DNA of 64,000 bases, from NCBI GenBank assembly GCA_017466865.1, contig JAFTTI010000013.1:149985-213984 (forward strand), written 5' to 3'. Below the pieces are notes generated by a model. That model did no database searches and had not been told where the DNA came from. It saw only the letters and a list, made by a program, of their open reading frames with translations. Position 1 is the stretch's first letter. Each line of letters opens with the position of its first letter. Positions 56,303 to 64,000 of the stretch are shown here, one piece after another. A program made the translations under genes and the position numbers. Origin of the DNA: Oscillospiraceae bacterium. Its GTDB lineage: Bacteria; Bacillota; Clostridia; Oscillospirales; Ruminococcaceae.

Positions 56303-57456
56303 TCTGATAAAAATCTTCTTGCGGTTTCAGCATAAGCGTACGCTCCGATTTTTAAAACCTCTTCATCAAAAACAACCTTGGGGTTATGTGCTGTGTATTC
56401 TCCCCTTTCATCTGAAAATCCCGATGAAAGATAAATCATCGCCGAGGGGATTTTTTCTGCGATAAAAGAAAAGTCCTCAGAGGCTGCGGCTTTCATTCCG
56501 GCTATTCCCTCAAAGCCTTTATCAGAAAGGACTTTTACAACTAAGTCCGTTATCTTTTCATCACACAAAAGAACGGGTGTTTCTGATAAAAGGGTTACTT
56601 TTACATCACCGTTAAAAGCCTTCGCTATATACTCTGAAACCTCTTTTAAACGAGAGAAAATGCGTTCTGCCTCATTGTTATCATCTGACCTTATCGAGCC
56701 TTCCATAAAAGCGGTTTCGGGGATGATATTCGGTGCTGTTCCCGATGACATTCTTCCGATTGTGAGAAATGTTTTATAATCGGGGTTACCCTCTTTTGAA
56801 ACGAGAGAAGAAACTGCGGAATATATTTTAGTAAGAATAAAAAGTGCGTCGACAGAAAGATGAGGATAAGCACCATGTCCGCCCTTGCCTCTTGTTTCAA
56901 TGCGAAACATTTTTACAGCCGACATCATAGCAGAGGTTTTTTTATACATAAATTTTCCCGTCGGAATTTTTCCCGCAGCGGTATGAAAAGCAATGGCTGC
57001 ATTGGGTTTAGGATTTTCAAGTACTTTATTTTCAATCATATTTTTTGAGCCTAAAAGAAGTTCCTCGGCGGGCTGGAACATAAGTTTAACAGTTCCCATA
57101 AGTTCAGTTTCGGTTTCTTTTAACATTCTTGCGGCGGTAAGAAGCATAGCGGTATGCATATCGTGTCCGCAGGCATGGGCATTTCCGTTTTCACTTGCGA
57201 ATTTTTCACCGCTTTCTTCTTTCATCGGCAAAGCATCCATATCAGCACGAAGAAGGATAACGGGGTTTCCTTTTCCTATTGTGGCGGTTATTCCCTTTCC
57301 GCAAGGAGTCGGATTTATGCCGTAACTTTTCAGTTTCTCACAAACAAACTCTGTTGTTTTCGGCAGTTCAAATCCTGTTTCGGCATTTTTGTGAAGATAG
57401 CGTCGGTTTTCTTTGGTTTCGGAAAAAAGTTCTTCCGACCTCTTAAAATAGTCCAT
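56281..57456 (-). CDS. M20-family amidohydrolase
   Basis: This 391-residue zinc amidohydrolase has the family motifs LLRADMDALPM and NAHACGHDMHTAML, an EELLLGSKNMIE segment with the catalytic Glu, and the dimerisation domain in the middle. It belongs to the group of hippurate/IAA-amino-acid/N-acyl-diaminopimelate hydrolases; the exact substrate is unclear. The ATG follows AAAGGTGAG. No partner genes of lysine synthesis are adjacent. Confidence 0.93.
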   Translation of the reverse strand: MDYFKRSEELFSETKENRRYLHKNAETGFELPKTTEFVCEKLKSYGINPTPCGKGITATIGKGNPVILLRADMDALPMKEESGEKFASENGNAHACGHDMHTAMLLTAARMLKETETELMGTVKLMFQPAEELLLGSKNMIENKVLENPKPNAAIAFHTAAGKIPTGKFMYKKTSAMMSAVKMFRIETRGKGGHGAYPHLSVDALFILTKIYSAVSSLVSKEGNPDYKTFLTIGRMSSGTAPNIIPETAFMEGSIRSDDNNEAERIFSRLKEVSEYIAKAFNGDVKVTLLSETPVLLCDEKITDLVVKVLSDKGFEGIAGMKAAASEDFSFIAEKIPSAMIYLSSGFSDERGEYTAHNPKVVFDEEVLKIGAYAYAETARRFLSENKNEVL

Positions 57457-57471
57457 TTTTTCTCACCTTTC

Positions 57472-57500
57472 TTGACGGATTTTTTCATAGATGTTATAAT
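57472..57500 (+). promoter_or_regulatory. Consensus promoter without an obvious gene
   Basis: TTGACG (57472-57477) and TATAAT (57495-57500) are separated by 17 bp on the plus strand. Transcription would run into a hairpin at 57545-57576, antisense to the 3' end of the small gene downstream. Confidence 0.55.
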
Positions 57501-57540
57501 CTTTTTTAGTATGTGAGAAAGAGAAATGAATATCCCAAAA

Positions 57541-57580
57541 ATAAAAAGACCTTATCTTAAAAAAGATAAAGTCTTTAAAA
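57541..57580 (-). terminator. Terminator after the 60-residue membrane protein gene
   Basis: AAAGACTTTATCTT/AAGATAAGGTCTTT pairs, followed by TTATTTTTGGG on the minus strand. Confidence 0.75.
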
Positions 57581-57581
57581 A

Positions 57582-57764
57582 TTATTCTATTGTTTCTGAA
57601 ACCGACGGGATATCTTCGTCGTCAAATTCGGGTCGGGGATCTTTTCCCATCTGGATTGCCATATTCGCAAAACAGATAATTCCGTAAATTGCAGATGCTA
57701 TTATGAGAAGAAGCGCTATATTAAGTCCGCTTATTTTTTTCTTAGGTTTCTTTTCTTCTGACAT
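57582..57764 (-). CDS. Small single-pass membrane protein
   Basis: This 60-residue protein has a lysine-rich N-terminus (EEKKPKKKI), one transmembrane helix (about residues 16-37) and an acidic C-terminal tail (PEFDDEDIPSVSE). By the positive-inside rule the N-terminus should be cytoplasmic. The family is unknown. It has a good promoter, an AAGGAGG ribosome-binding site and a terminator, so it is very likely a real gene. Confidence 0.75.
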   Translation of the reverse strand: MSEEKKPKKKISGLNIALLLIIASAIYGIICFANMAIQMGKDPRPEFDDEDIPSVSETIE

Positions 57765-57791
57765 TTTTCTTCCTCCTTAATGTTTTGTAAA

Positions 57792-57820
57792 ATTATACCA
57801 CACAAAAAATATTTTTTCAA
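57792..57820 (-). promoter_or_regulatory. Promoter of the small membrane-protein gene
   Basis: On the minus strand TTGAAA (57815-57820) and TATAAT (57792-57797) are separated by 17 bp. Confidence 0.75.
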
Positions 57821-57837
57821 GTAAAGGATTTTTTATT

Positions 57838-58251
57838 ATGATAAAAGAACTTATTCACTCTCCCGAAATGTTATCAGAAAAAGCAGAAATCGCTACAAAA
57901 GACGATATACAAGTAGCCAACGACCTTTTAGAAACCCTCATTTCTCACAAAGATGGCTGTGTTGGAATGGCGGCTAATATGATAGGTGAAAACAAGCGTA
58001 TTATTGCTTTTGATAACGACGGTGAATATATGGTTATGTTTAATCCTGAGATAATAAAGATGTCAGATCCTTATGAAACGAAAGAGGGGTGTCTTTCACT
58101 TCTTGGCGGACCGAGACCTTGCAAGAGATATAAGAAGATAAAGGTTAAATGGCAGAACGAAGATTTCAAAGAAAGGATAAAAAATTTTGACGGTTTCACA
58201 GCACAGATTATCCAGCACGAAATCGACCATTGCAACGGTATACTTATATAA
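57838..58251 (+). CDS. def: Peptide deformylase
   Basis: This 137-residue metalloenzyme removes the formyl group from nascent proteins. Motif 2 EGCLSL (Cys ligand) and motif 3 QHEIDH (two His and the catalytic Glu) are intact. Motif 1 reads GCVGMAANMIG rather than GxGLAAPQ; the Gln that normally stabilises the transition state is replaced, as in the short Clostridial Def-like group. It is not next to fmt, so it may be a second deformylase. Confidence 0.9.
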   Translation: MIKELIHSPEMLSEKAEIATKDDIQVANDLLETLISHKDGCVGMAANMIGENKRIIAFDNDGEYMVMFNPEIIKMSDPYETKEGCLSLLGGPRPCKRYKKIKVKWQNEDFKERIKNFDGFTAQIIQHEIDHCNGILI

Positions 58252-58254
58252 AAC

Positions 58255-58295
58255 CAAAAATCCCGCAGGGTGTATAACTTCCTGCGGGATTTTCA
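58255..58295 (+). terminator. def terminator
   Basis: AATCCCGCAGG/CCTGCGGGATTTT pairs strongly just after the stop. Confidence 0.85.
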
Positions 58296-58350
58296 GTCTT
58301 AAGGGTACTTACTGTATATTTCTGAGGTTCTAAGATATGTTCTGATTTTT

Positions 58351-58460
58351 AAGTTAGCTTTTGCTAACTGTATTTATTTTAACCATTTTCTTAGCCTTTG
58401 TCAACTGTCTGAAATCAACTTTGGAAGATTTTATAAAATACAGTTAGCATAAGGTAACTA
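58351..58460. repeat. Palindrome cluster with 25-bp imperfect inverted repeats
   Basis: Between convergent def and the AraC gene lie AGTTAGC-TTTT-GCTAACT (58352-58369) and AGTTAGC-ATAA-GGTAACT (58442-58459), plus a weaker related copy at 58390-58408. GCTAACTGTATTT (58363-58375) and AAATACAGTTAGC (58436-58448) are exact reverse complements, so the outer arms form imperfect 25-bp inverted repeats around about 60 bp. It could be an operator array, a small RNA or a MITE-like element. Confidence 0.7.
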
Positions 58461-58481
58461 TATTTAGTCATAAGCGATAAA

Positions 58482-59219
58482 TTATTCGTGTTTTGCATAC
58501 ATATCGCGGTATTTTTTTGGCGTTAAACCTACTTTTTCTTTAAAGAGAGTTATAAAGGCGCTCTGTGAAGAAAATCCTAAAGCAAGGGCTATTTCTGAAT
58601 AATCATAATCTGATAATGTAAGCATATTTTTGGCGGTATTTATCTTTACATCGTGGACAAAATCTTTAGCACTCATTCCTGTTTCTTTCATAAAAAGTTT
58701 TGAGAAATATGTTACATTAAGTCCTGAAAATTCAGAAAGTTCGTTTACTGTGAGTTTTTTATCAAGATTATCATAGATATAGTCTATCGCCCTTCTTATA
58801 TGAATGGAAATTGCCATATCCTTTTTTATGGTTCTCATCCTGCTTGCATAGTCAAGCTGCATTTCTTCAAGAAGGTCTATGAGCTTTTCTGTGTCGTTAC
58901 AGACATCTGCCCTTTGAATATATATATCCGCAAGAGTATATGCAGCATCATGTGGCATTCCACCATCAATACAATTTCTTGAAACCATTGCAACTGCGAC
59001 AATTATATGGTATCTTATATTACGGACAGGGTCTTTTGAAAGAACACCCTTTCCTTTGAGAAAATCCTTTTTTACCTCTGCCATATTCTTTTTTATCTGC
59101 TCTGTTCTGCCCTCTCTTACATCGGCATAACGCTCGTGTTCTTTACTGTATGAAGTTCTTTCAAAGCCTTCTACTTTGTGAAGATAAAGCTGATAACTAA
59201 GGTCACGGTTGGTATTCAT
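58482..59219 (-). CDS. AraC-family transcriptional regulator
   Basis: This 245-residue protein has a C-terminal double helix-turn-helix (about 145-243) with NELSEFSGLNVTYFSKLFMKETG and EIALALGFSSQSAFITLFKEKVG-type helices, and an N-terminal helical region of about 140 residues of unknown ligand specificity with no cupin barrel. It is divergent from the MATE/ADH pair, which it may control. The GGAGATG site sits before the ATG. Confidence 0.9.
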   Translation of the reverse strand: MNTNRDLSYQLYLHKVEGFERTSYSKEHERYADVREGRTEQIKKNMAEVKKDFLKGKGVLSKDPVRNIRYHIIVAVAMVSRNCIDGGMPHDAAYTLADIYIQRADVCNDTEKLIDLLEEMQLDYASRMRTIKKDMAISIHIRRAIDYIYDNLDKKLTVNELSEFSGLNVTYFSKLFMKETGMSAKDFVHDVKINTAKNMLTLSDYDYSEIALALGFSSQSAFITLFKEKVGLTPKKYRDMYAKHE

Positions 59220-59337
59220 ATTTTCTCATCTCCTTTTGATTATGATAGCAGATTTTTATAATAAAAGCAAGATTTTTGAAATATTTTTATTTTTCCTCCC
59301 TTTATAATACAATTAGAAAAATGGGAGGTGTTTAAAA

Positions 59338-60726
59338 ATGACAAAAACAACAGATCTTACAAAAGGCAGCATCACATCGTCTATACTCGGATTTTATTTT
59401 CCTATGCTGCTTACAAATATGTTGCAACAGTTATACACAGTAGCCGACACAGCAATAGTCGGAAAAGGACTTGGGGATGACAAGCTGGGCGCTGTCGGAA
59501 ATATGTCATCGCTCACTTTTCTCATATTCGGATTTGCAACAGGGCTTGCTAACGGATTTTCAGTTATTATTTCACAGAGTTTCGGTGCAAGAAATGCGGA
59601 CAGATTAAGAAAAAGCGTTGCAGCAACAGTAAAGCTTTTTATATTCTTTTCAGTAGTTCTTACCGCTTTAAGCGTAGGTTTTTTACCTAATCTCTTAACT
59701 CTTATCCAGACAGACCCATCTATTATGAAAGACGGTCTTATCTATGGATACATTATTTTCGGCGGACTTATCGTTACTCTTTCATATAATTTATGTTCGG
59801 GAATTTTAAGGGCTTTAGGCGACAGCAAAACTCCGTTCTTTGCGATAATTGTTTCTTCTGTAATAAATGTAGTTCTTGACATACTTCTCATATTCGGATT
59901 TAAAACAGGTGTTGAGGGTGCTGCTATCGCAACGGTTGTTTCTCAGGTTGCATCAACTCTTATCTGCTTTAATAAAATAAGAAATATAGATGAACTCCGT
60001 TTTTCACACGAAGATTTCCTTCAGTCAGGAGGACTTATAGGAGAACTTATTTCAAACGGGCTTCCTATGGCACTTATGAACTCAATAACAGCGATAGGAT
60101 GCATTGTTCTTCAGTATTTTGTAAACGGACTGGGACTTGCTTATACAGAGGCCTATTCGGCTTACAGCAAATTTATAAATCTTTTCTCACAGCCTGCCTG
60201 CACAGCGGGATTTACAATCTCGGCATTCACAAGCCAGAATTATGGTGCTAAAGAATATAACAGAATAAGAGCAGGCGTAAAGGTTTGTCTTGGTATAGCA
60301 ACGGTTGCTTATCTTGTTTTAGGCTCTTTGATGGTATTCATTCCAAGACAGTTGGCTCTTATTATGTTAAATGGTGATGAAGCGATTTCTCTTACTGTAA
60401 GATACCTCATTCCATCAGGAATGATGATTTTTGCAGTTGACTATCTCTTTATCTTCAGAAGTGCTGTTCAGGGAATGGGAAAACCCGTCATTCCTATGAT
60501 TTCAGGAATAGCTGAAATGATAATCAGAGTTGTTGTTGTATTCATGCTTATAGAAAGCATAGGATTCATGTCAACAGCCTATGCACAGATTGCCGCATGG
60601 GTAGGCGCTCTTATAATGAACTTCTCTGCATACGTATTCTATATAAGAAAAGTTACGGTTAAATCAGAGCATCGCAAATTTGCTCTGTTCAATAAAAAAA
60701 TGAAAGGACAGATTTATAATGGATAA
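59338..60726 (+). CDS. MATE-family multidrug/metabolite efflux transporter
   Basis: This 462-residue inner-membrane protein has about twelve transmembrane helices and the MATE pattern (QQLYTVADTAIVGKGLG, SGILRALGDSKTPFFAI, FRSAVQGMGKPVIPMISG). It exports cationic compounds using Na or H gradients; the substrate is unknown. It starts after GGGAGG. It overlaps the ADH gene by 8 bp and is divergent from an AraC regulator, so this trio may respond to one small molecule. Confidence 0.95.
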   Translation: MTKTTDLTKGSITSSILGFYFPMLLTNMLQQLYTVADTAIVGKGLGDDKLGAVGNMSSLTFLIFGFATGLANGFSVIISQSFGARNADRLRKSVAATVKLFIFFSVVLTALSVGFLPNLLTLIQTDPSIMKDGLIYGYIIFGGLIVTLSYNLCSGILRALGDSKTPFFAIIVSSVINVVLDILLIFGFKTGVEGAAIATVVSQVASTLICFNKIRNIDELRFSHEDFLQSGGLIGELISNGLPMALMNSITAIGCIVLQYFVNGLGLAYTEAYSAYSKFINLFSQPACTAGFTISAFTSQNYGAKEYNRIRAGVKVCLGIATVAYLVLGSLMVFIPRQLALIMLNGDEAISLTVRYLIPSGMMIFAVDYLFIFRSAVQGMGKPVIPMISGIAEMIIRVVVVFMLIESIGFMSTAYAQIAAWVGALIMNFSAYVFYIRKVTVKSEHRKFALFNKKMKGQIYNG

Positions 60727-61900
60727 TTTTCAGTTTTACAGTCCGACAGAATTTGTTTTCGGAAAGGAAACAGAAAACGAAAGCGGCAGACTTGTCAAGA
60801 AATATGGTGGAAGTAAAGTTCTCATCCACTACGGCGGAGGTTCTGCTGTAAAATCAGGACTTTTAGACAGAGTAAAAGCATCGCTCGAAAAAGAAGGAAT
60901 AGGTTATGTCCTTTTAGGCGGAGTAAAGCCTAATCCTCGTGATACAAAGATTTATGAGGGCATCGAACTCTGCAGAAAAGAAAATGTTGATTTTATCCTC
61001 TGCGTCGGCGGTGGTTCTGTTATCGACTCTGCAAAGGGTATCGCAATAGGTGTTCTCTATGACGGAGATTTCTGGGATTTTTACGGAACAGGTAAGAAAG
61101 TTGAAAGAGCGCTTCCGATAGGAACTGTTCTTACAATAGCGGCGGCAGGAAGCGAAGGTTCTCCCGGTTCTGTTGTTACTAAGGAAGATGGAATGTTGAA
61201 GCGCGATGTGGGTTCTGACCTTTTAAGGCCGAAATTCTCTATCCTTAACCCCGAACTTACAGAAACTCTCCCCGCTTATCAGACAGCCTGTGGTGCTACT
61301 GACATTATGGCGCATGTTTTTGAAAGATACTTTACAAACACAGAAGAAGTTGAAATTTCAGACAGACTCTGTGAGGCTGTTCTTATGACAATGATAAAGG
61401 AAACACCGAGAGCTATTGCTGATCCTCACAATTATCAGGCAAGAGCGAACATTATGTGGGCAGGAACAGTTGCACACAATGACATTGTCGGTGTAGGAAG
61501 AAGTCAGGACTGGAACAGCCACGGAATAGAACACGAACTTTCAGGTCTTTATGACTGTGCACACGGCGCAGGACTCGCGGTTATAATGCCATCCTGGATG
61601 GAATTTGTATATAAGCATAACATAATGCGTTTTGCGCAGATGGCTGTTCGTATATGGGGTTGTCCTATGAACTTTGAAAACCCAGAAGAAACAGCACTTA
61701 AAGGTATCGCTTGTTTCAGAAGATTTTTACACGATATAGGAATGCCGATAAACTTTGAAGAACTTGGTGCTAAAGAAGAAGATATACCTGTTCTCGTTGA
61801 AAAATTCGGTCTTGGTGACGGAAAAACAGGTGGATTTGTTCCTCTTTCATCAGAAGATGTTGCAGAAATTTACAGAATTGCCGTTAGAGCCTCAATTTAA
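60719..61900 (+). CDS. Iron-containing alcohol dehydrogenase, BDH type
   Basis: This 393-residue enzyme has the NAD-binding GGGSVIDSAKGIAIG motif and metal ligands around TDIMAHVFERYF, HGIEHELSGLYDCAHGAGLA. The pattern resembles NADPH-dependent butanol dehydrogenases of Clostridia (BdhA/B, YqhD group), which also reduce various aldehydes. It overlaps the MATE gene by 8 bp, suggesting aldehyde detoxification with export. It ends at a strong terminator. Confidence 0.94.
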   Translation: MDNFQFYSPTEFVFGKETENESGRLVKKYGGSKVLIHYGGGSAVKSGLLDRVKASLEKEGIGYVLLGGVKPNPRDTKIYEGIELCRKENVDFILCVGGGSVIDSAKGIAIGVLYDGDFWDFYGTGKKVERALPIGTVLTIAAAGSEGSPGSVVTKEDGMLKRDVGSDLLRPKFSILNPELTETLPAYQTACGATDIMAHVFERYFTNTEEVEISDRLCEAVLMTMIKETPRAIADPHNYQARANIMWAGTVAHNDIVGVGRSQDWNSHGIEHELSGLYDCAHGAGLAVIMPSWMEFVYKHNIMRFAQMAVRIWGCPMNFENPEETALKGIACFRRFLHDIGMPINFEELGAKEEDIPVLVEKFGLGDGKTGGFVPLSSEDVAEIYRIAVRASI

Positions 61901-61905
61901 AACAA

Positions 61906-61945
61906 GAGAACTCCGTAAATACATTACGGAGTTCTTTTGTTTTTT
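61906..61945 (+). terminator. Terminator after the ADH gene
   Basis: GAACTCCGTAA/TTACGGAGTTC pairs around ATACA, then TTTTGTTTTTT. Confidence 0.88.
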
Positions 61946-61946
61946 G

Positions 61947-61976
61947 ACAATATAATTACAGATATGCTATAATTAT
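61947..61976 (+). promoter_or_regulatory. Promoter of the duplicated-domain membrane protein gene
   Basis: TTGACA and TATAAT are separated by 18 bp, directly after the terminator. Confidence 0.68.
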
Positions 61977-62005
61977 GCATAAATAAAATGAAAGGACAAA
62001 TCCGA

Positions 62006-63124
62006 ATGTTTGAAACAGAAGAAAACTTCAGCATACTTGATGAGTTTTACGATTACGAAGTAATTGGACCTGCTGACATTAAAACCCGTTCTATTACCGA
62101 ACGTGAATATCAGGCAATAAATTTTTCTTATAAATCAAAATCGAAAAGTATTTTTACAATGCAAGGGTTTATTCTTATACTATTAAGTTCTATTGCCATA
62201 TTCTGCATTTGGTCTTCTGTAAATAGTATCATAAAAGGTGAACCTGACGCTTTTATGCACTTGTTTATAGCTTGTGCACTCAGTCTTTTTGCAATCGCAC
62301 TTTCTTCGATAATATATGTTGAAAGGCTGAAACAGGTAATTTCGAAAGATGAACAGATTGCACCTGGTGAAATAGTATATACAGATATCAAACGAGATTA
62401 CAGAAATACTGTTATGGGTGCTTATCATACTATAGCTCTTCATGGAAATAAACAAATTATAAAGATTTTTGATAGGCATGTGATTAAAAAAGGAAAAACT
62501 GTTCTTGTAATTGTAAAGCATAACATACCGCCTTATATGATACGCATTCCAAAAGAGGCTGTGGACTATGATTTAATCACAAACAAATGTGAATATAATG
62601 AACCATTTTCAGATATAGAAGAATATAGTTACACAATAGGTAATCTTGAAACTATAGCATATCCCATTTCATCTGAAGAAAACGAAAAGATTGTTCTGAA
62701 AGAATGTTTGCTGAGTCCGTTTAAACACGGTGTAATCAGTATGATATGGATGTTCTTTACTATAATTACAATCGTTATGCTTACATTTCTGATAAAAAGT
62801 TTCTTTTCAAATGAATCAGAAATATTTTTTCCGCTTCTGATAGGATTTTTATGCGAAATATTTATTGAGTGTATGCTTTGCAAGATAGTTTTCAAAAAGA
62901 AAGTTTCGTATCAAGATTCTGGTATACTGGAATGTGTTATTATTAAAAAAATCGAGGATGATAACATAGATAAGAAATATATCAGCGTAGCCATTCCTGA
63001 AAGAAAACAGTTTGTAAATTTAACTGCTACACATTTTGATTATAAACGTTTATCGCTGAATGAACGAGTTACTTTGGTTGTGAATAAATCTACCAGCGAG
63101 ATACGATATGTCATCAGAAAATAG
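62006..63124 (+). CDS. Membrane protein with two similar halves, function unknown
   Basis: This 372-residue protein has two pairs of transmembrane helices (about 45-105 and 240-300), each followed by a beta-rich cytoplasmic domain with ISKDEQIAPGEIVY and SGILECVIIKKIED-like starts. The two halves resemble one another, as after an internal duplication. The ATG at 62006 has AAAGGAC 8 bases upstream; an ATG six codons earlier would overlap that site. Family and function are unknown. Confidence 0.75.
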   Translation: MFETEENFSILDEFYDYEVIGPADIKTRSITEREYQAINFSYKSKSKSIFTMQGFILILLSSIAIFCIWSSVNSIIKGEPDAFMHLFIACALSLFAIALSSIIYVERLKQVISKDEQIAPGEIVYTDIKRDYRNTVMGAYHTIALHGNKQIIKIFDRHVIKKGKTVLVIVKHNIPPYMIRIPKEAVDYDLITNKCEYNEPFSDIEEYSYTIGNLETIAYPISSEENEKIVLKECLLSPFKHGVISMIWMFFTIITIVMLTFLIKSFFSNESEIFFPLLIGFLCEIFIECMLCKIVFKKKVSYQDSGILECVIIKKIEDDNIDKKYISVAIPERKQFVNLTATHFDYKRLSLNERVTLVVNKSTSEIRYVIRK

Positions 63125-63140
63125 AATAAAAAATATAATC

Positions 63141-63192
63141 GAGGGGCATTTGTAAGATGTTATAATCTGCAATATGCGCCCTCTTATATTTT
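63141..63192 (+). terminator. Terminator after the duplicated-domain membrane protein gene
   Basis: GAGGGGCAT and ATGCGCCCTC pair over a 24-base loop that holds a smaller AGAT...ATCT hairpin; TTATATTTT follows. Confidence 0.6.
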
Positions 63193-63234
63193 AAAATAAA
63201 AAATCGTTGTTTCATTTCTTGAAACAACGATTTC
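63190..63234 (-). terminator. Terminator of the rRNA/tRNA operon
   Basis: AAATCGTTGTTTC/GAAACAACGATTT pairs just after tRNA-Trp, followed by TTTATTTT on the minus strand. Confidence 0.88.
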
Positions 63235-63310
63235 TGGCAGGGGCAGTAAGATTCGAACTCACGACACGCGGTTTTGGAGACCGCTGCTCTACCAACTGAG
63301 CTATACCCCT
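63235..63310 (-). tRNA. tRNA-Trp (anticodon CCA)
   Basis: A full cloverleaf with acceptor AGGGGTA/TGCCCCT, anticodon loop CTCCAAA, GTTCGAATC T-loop, discriminator G and an encoded CCA end. Confidence 0.97.
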
Positions 63311-63324
63311 AAATATTAAATTAT

Positions 63325-63401
63325 TGGTGGGCCATCGGGGACTCGAACCCAGGACCGTCCGGTTATGAGCCGGATGCTCTAACCAACTGAGCTAATGGCC
63401 C
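63325..63401 (-). tRNA. tRNA-Met or tRNA-Ile2 (anticodon CAT)
   Basis: A full cloverleaf with acceptor GGGCCAT/ATGGCCC, anticodon loop CTCATAA and encoded CCA. It lacks the initiator-type mismatch at position 1-72, so it is elongator Met or lysidine-modified Ile; sequence alone does not decide. Confidence 0.93.
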
Positions 63402-63447
63402 TAATATGACAATTGGCTAGACTATTAATCTAGCCAATTGCACTTTA

Positions 63448-63566
<119 letters not shown>

Positions 63567-63634
63567 TATGTCGCAGAATTACTGCGAACTAATTTTGTAT
63601 GAACCCGTAGTTTGTAGTTACTCTCCACAGATCT

Positions 63635-63709
63635 TGGTGACCCGTAGGAGATTCGAACTCCTGATGCCGCCGTGAGAGGGCGGAGTCTTAACCACTTGAC
63701 CAACGGGCC
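63635..63709 (-). tRNA. tRNA-Glu (anticodon CTC)
   Basis: A full cloverleaf with acceptor GGCCCGT/ACGGGTC, anticodon loop CTCTCAC and encoded CCA. It is the CTC isoacceptor, while most bacteria use only TTC. Confidence 0.95.
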
Positions 63710-63713
63710 AAAT

Positions 63714-63789
63714 TGGTGCACCATCGGGGGCTCGAACCCAGGACCCACTGATTAAGAGTCAGTTGCTCTACCAACTGAGCTAATGGTGC
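63714..63789 (-). tRNA. tRNA-Lys (anticodon CTT)
   Basis: A full cloverleaf with acceptor GCACCAT/ATGGTGC, anticodon loop CTCTTAA and encoded CCA. It lies directly downstream of the 23S gene. Confidence 0.95.
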
Positions 63790-63885
63790 ACATATTCCGC
63801 GTTTACGGATTTATTCAAGGTAAATACCCTGAAAATTGAATAATGGTTTTAAAGAAGAGTCAGACAAGCTTCTGTTAAAGAAGTT

Positions 63886-64000
63886 AAAGGTTAAGCCCTC
63901 GACCGATTAGTACTCGCTGGCTGAACATATCACTATGCTTACACCTTGAGCCTATCAAACCAGTAGTCTACTGGAGGTCTTACTCATAAATGATGGGATA
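63886..64000 (-). rRNA. rrl: 23S ribosomal RNA, 3' end (partial)
   Basis: On the minus strand the last bases hold GTACTAATCGGTCGAGGGC and CTTAACC, the conserved 3' end of 23S rRNA. The gene continues beyond the right edge. Confidence 0.96.

Noticed and set aside
57522-57690. Short plus-strand ORF after the orphan promoter
   Set aside because: It reads through the terminator hairpin and antisense to a better-supported gene, with only a weak ribosome-binding site.

Overview
The window is from a low-GC Firmicute, most likely an anaerobic gut or rumen Clostridium relative of the Ruminococcaceae/Oscillospiraceae type. The evidence is AT-rich spacers, strong Shine-Dalgarno sites with some TTG/GTG starts, consensus sigma-A promoters with 17-bp spacers, a T-box ahead of pheST, a dgt-dnaG-rpoD operon, a fermentative AdhE, and DUF1540, DUF1292 and IreB proteins. 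No phage, insertion sequence or CRISPR array was seen; almost everything is chromosomal core or lineage-specific sequence.

Positions 1-7,544 (minus strand) hold a tightly packed operon that starts at a clear promoter with queH. It continues with seven linked genes: two unknown proteins, a ClpB-like AAA+ ATPase with an ATP-site-less N-terminal half, a eukaryotic-type Ser/Thr kinase, a helical MSGPK-start protein, a zinc-ribbon/FHA protein, and the first 39 codons of a radical-SAM protein cut by the window edge. Genes overlap or abut, so they probably form one phospho-signalling/remodelling system. It is the best candidate for an undescribed protein system here.

Positions 7,549-16,918 hold rpoC and rpoB, without the usual rplKAJL or rpsL/rpsG/fusA neighbours, and a ComM/YifB-type ATPase. 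Positions 17,030-25,067 (plus) hold phosphohexomutase, a lipoprotein, rpmE with a structured leader, an IMPACT-family protein, the dgt-dnaG-rpoD operon and an Rrf2 regulator with a 65-residue partner.

Positions 25,072-30,860 hold a chemoreceptor, an ECF S component, a lipoprotein and two RNA loci. The first is an approximately 0.9-kb highly structured non-coding RNA on the minus strand (about 29,165-30,066), with its own promoter, no ORF, many hairpins and four copies of a GRGTGAGWCC motif. The second is a probable 6S RNA at about 30,620-30,812. The large RNA is the strongest candidate for an undescribed element.

Positions 30,863-44,772 hold sbcDC, a c-di-GMP cluster (one GGDEF protein, one intact EAL protein and a translationally coupled degenerate EAL paralogue), dtd, a DHH phosphoesterase, a DUF1540 protein, a PdaA-like deacetylase and ireB. 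Positions 44,894-57,764 hold pheST with its T-box, NAD(P)HX repair, a kinase-like phosphotransferase with a decayed neighbour, adhE with a histone-H1-like basic tail, cysK and an M20 amidohydrolase. Positions 57,838-63,124 hold peptide deformylase, an AraC regulator divergent from a MATE-ADH pair, and a membrane protein.

From about 63,190 to the right edge lies the 3' part of a minus-strand rRNA operon: 23S end, tRNA-Lys, tRNA-Glu, 5S, tRNA-Met and tRNA-Trp. Two tRNA genes sit between 23S and 5S, which is uncommon.
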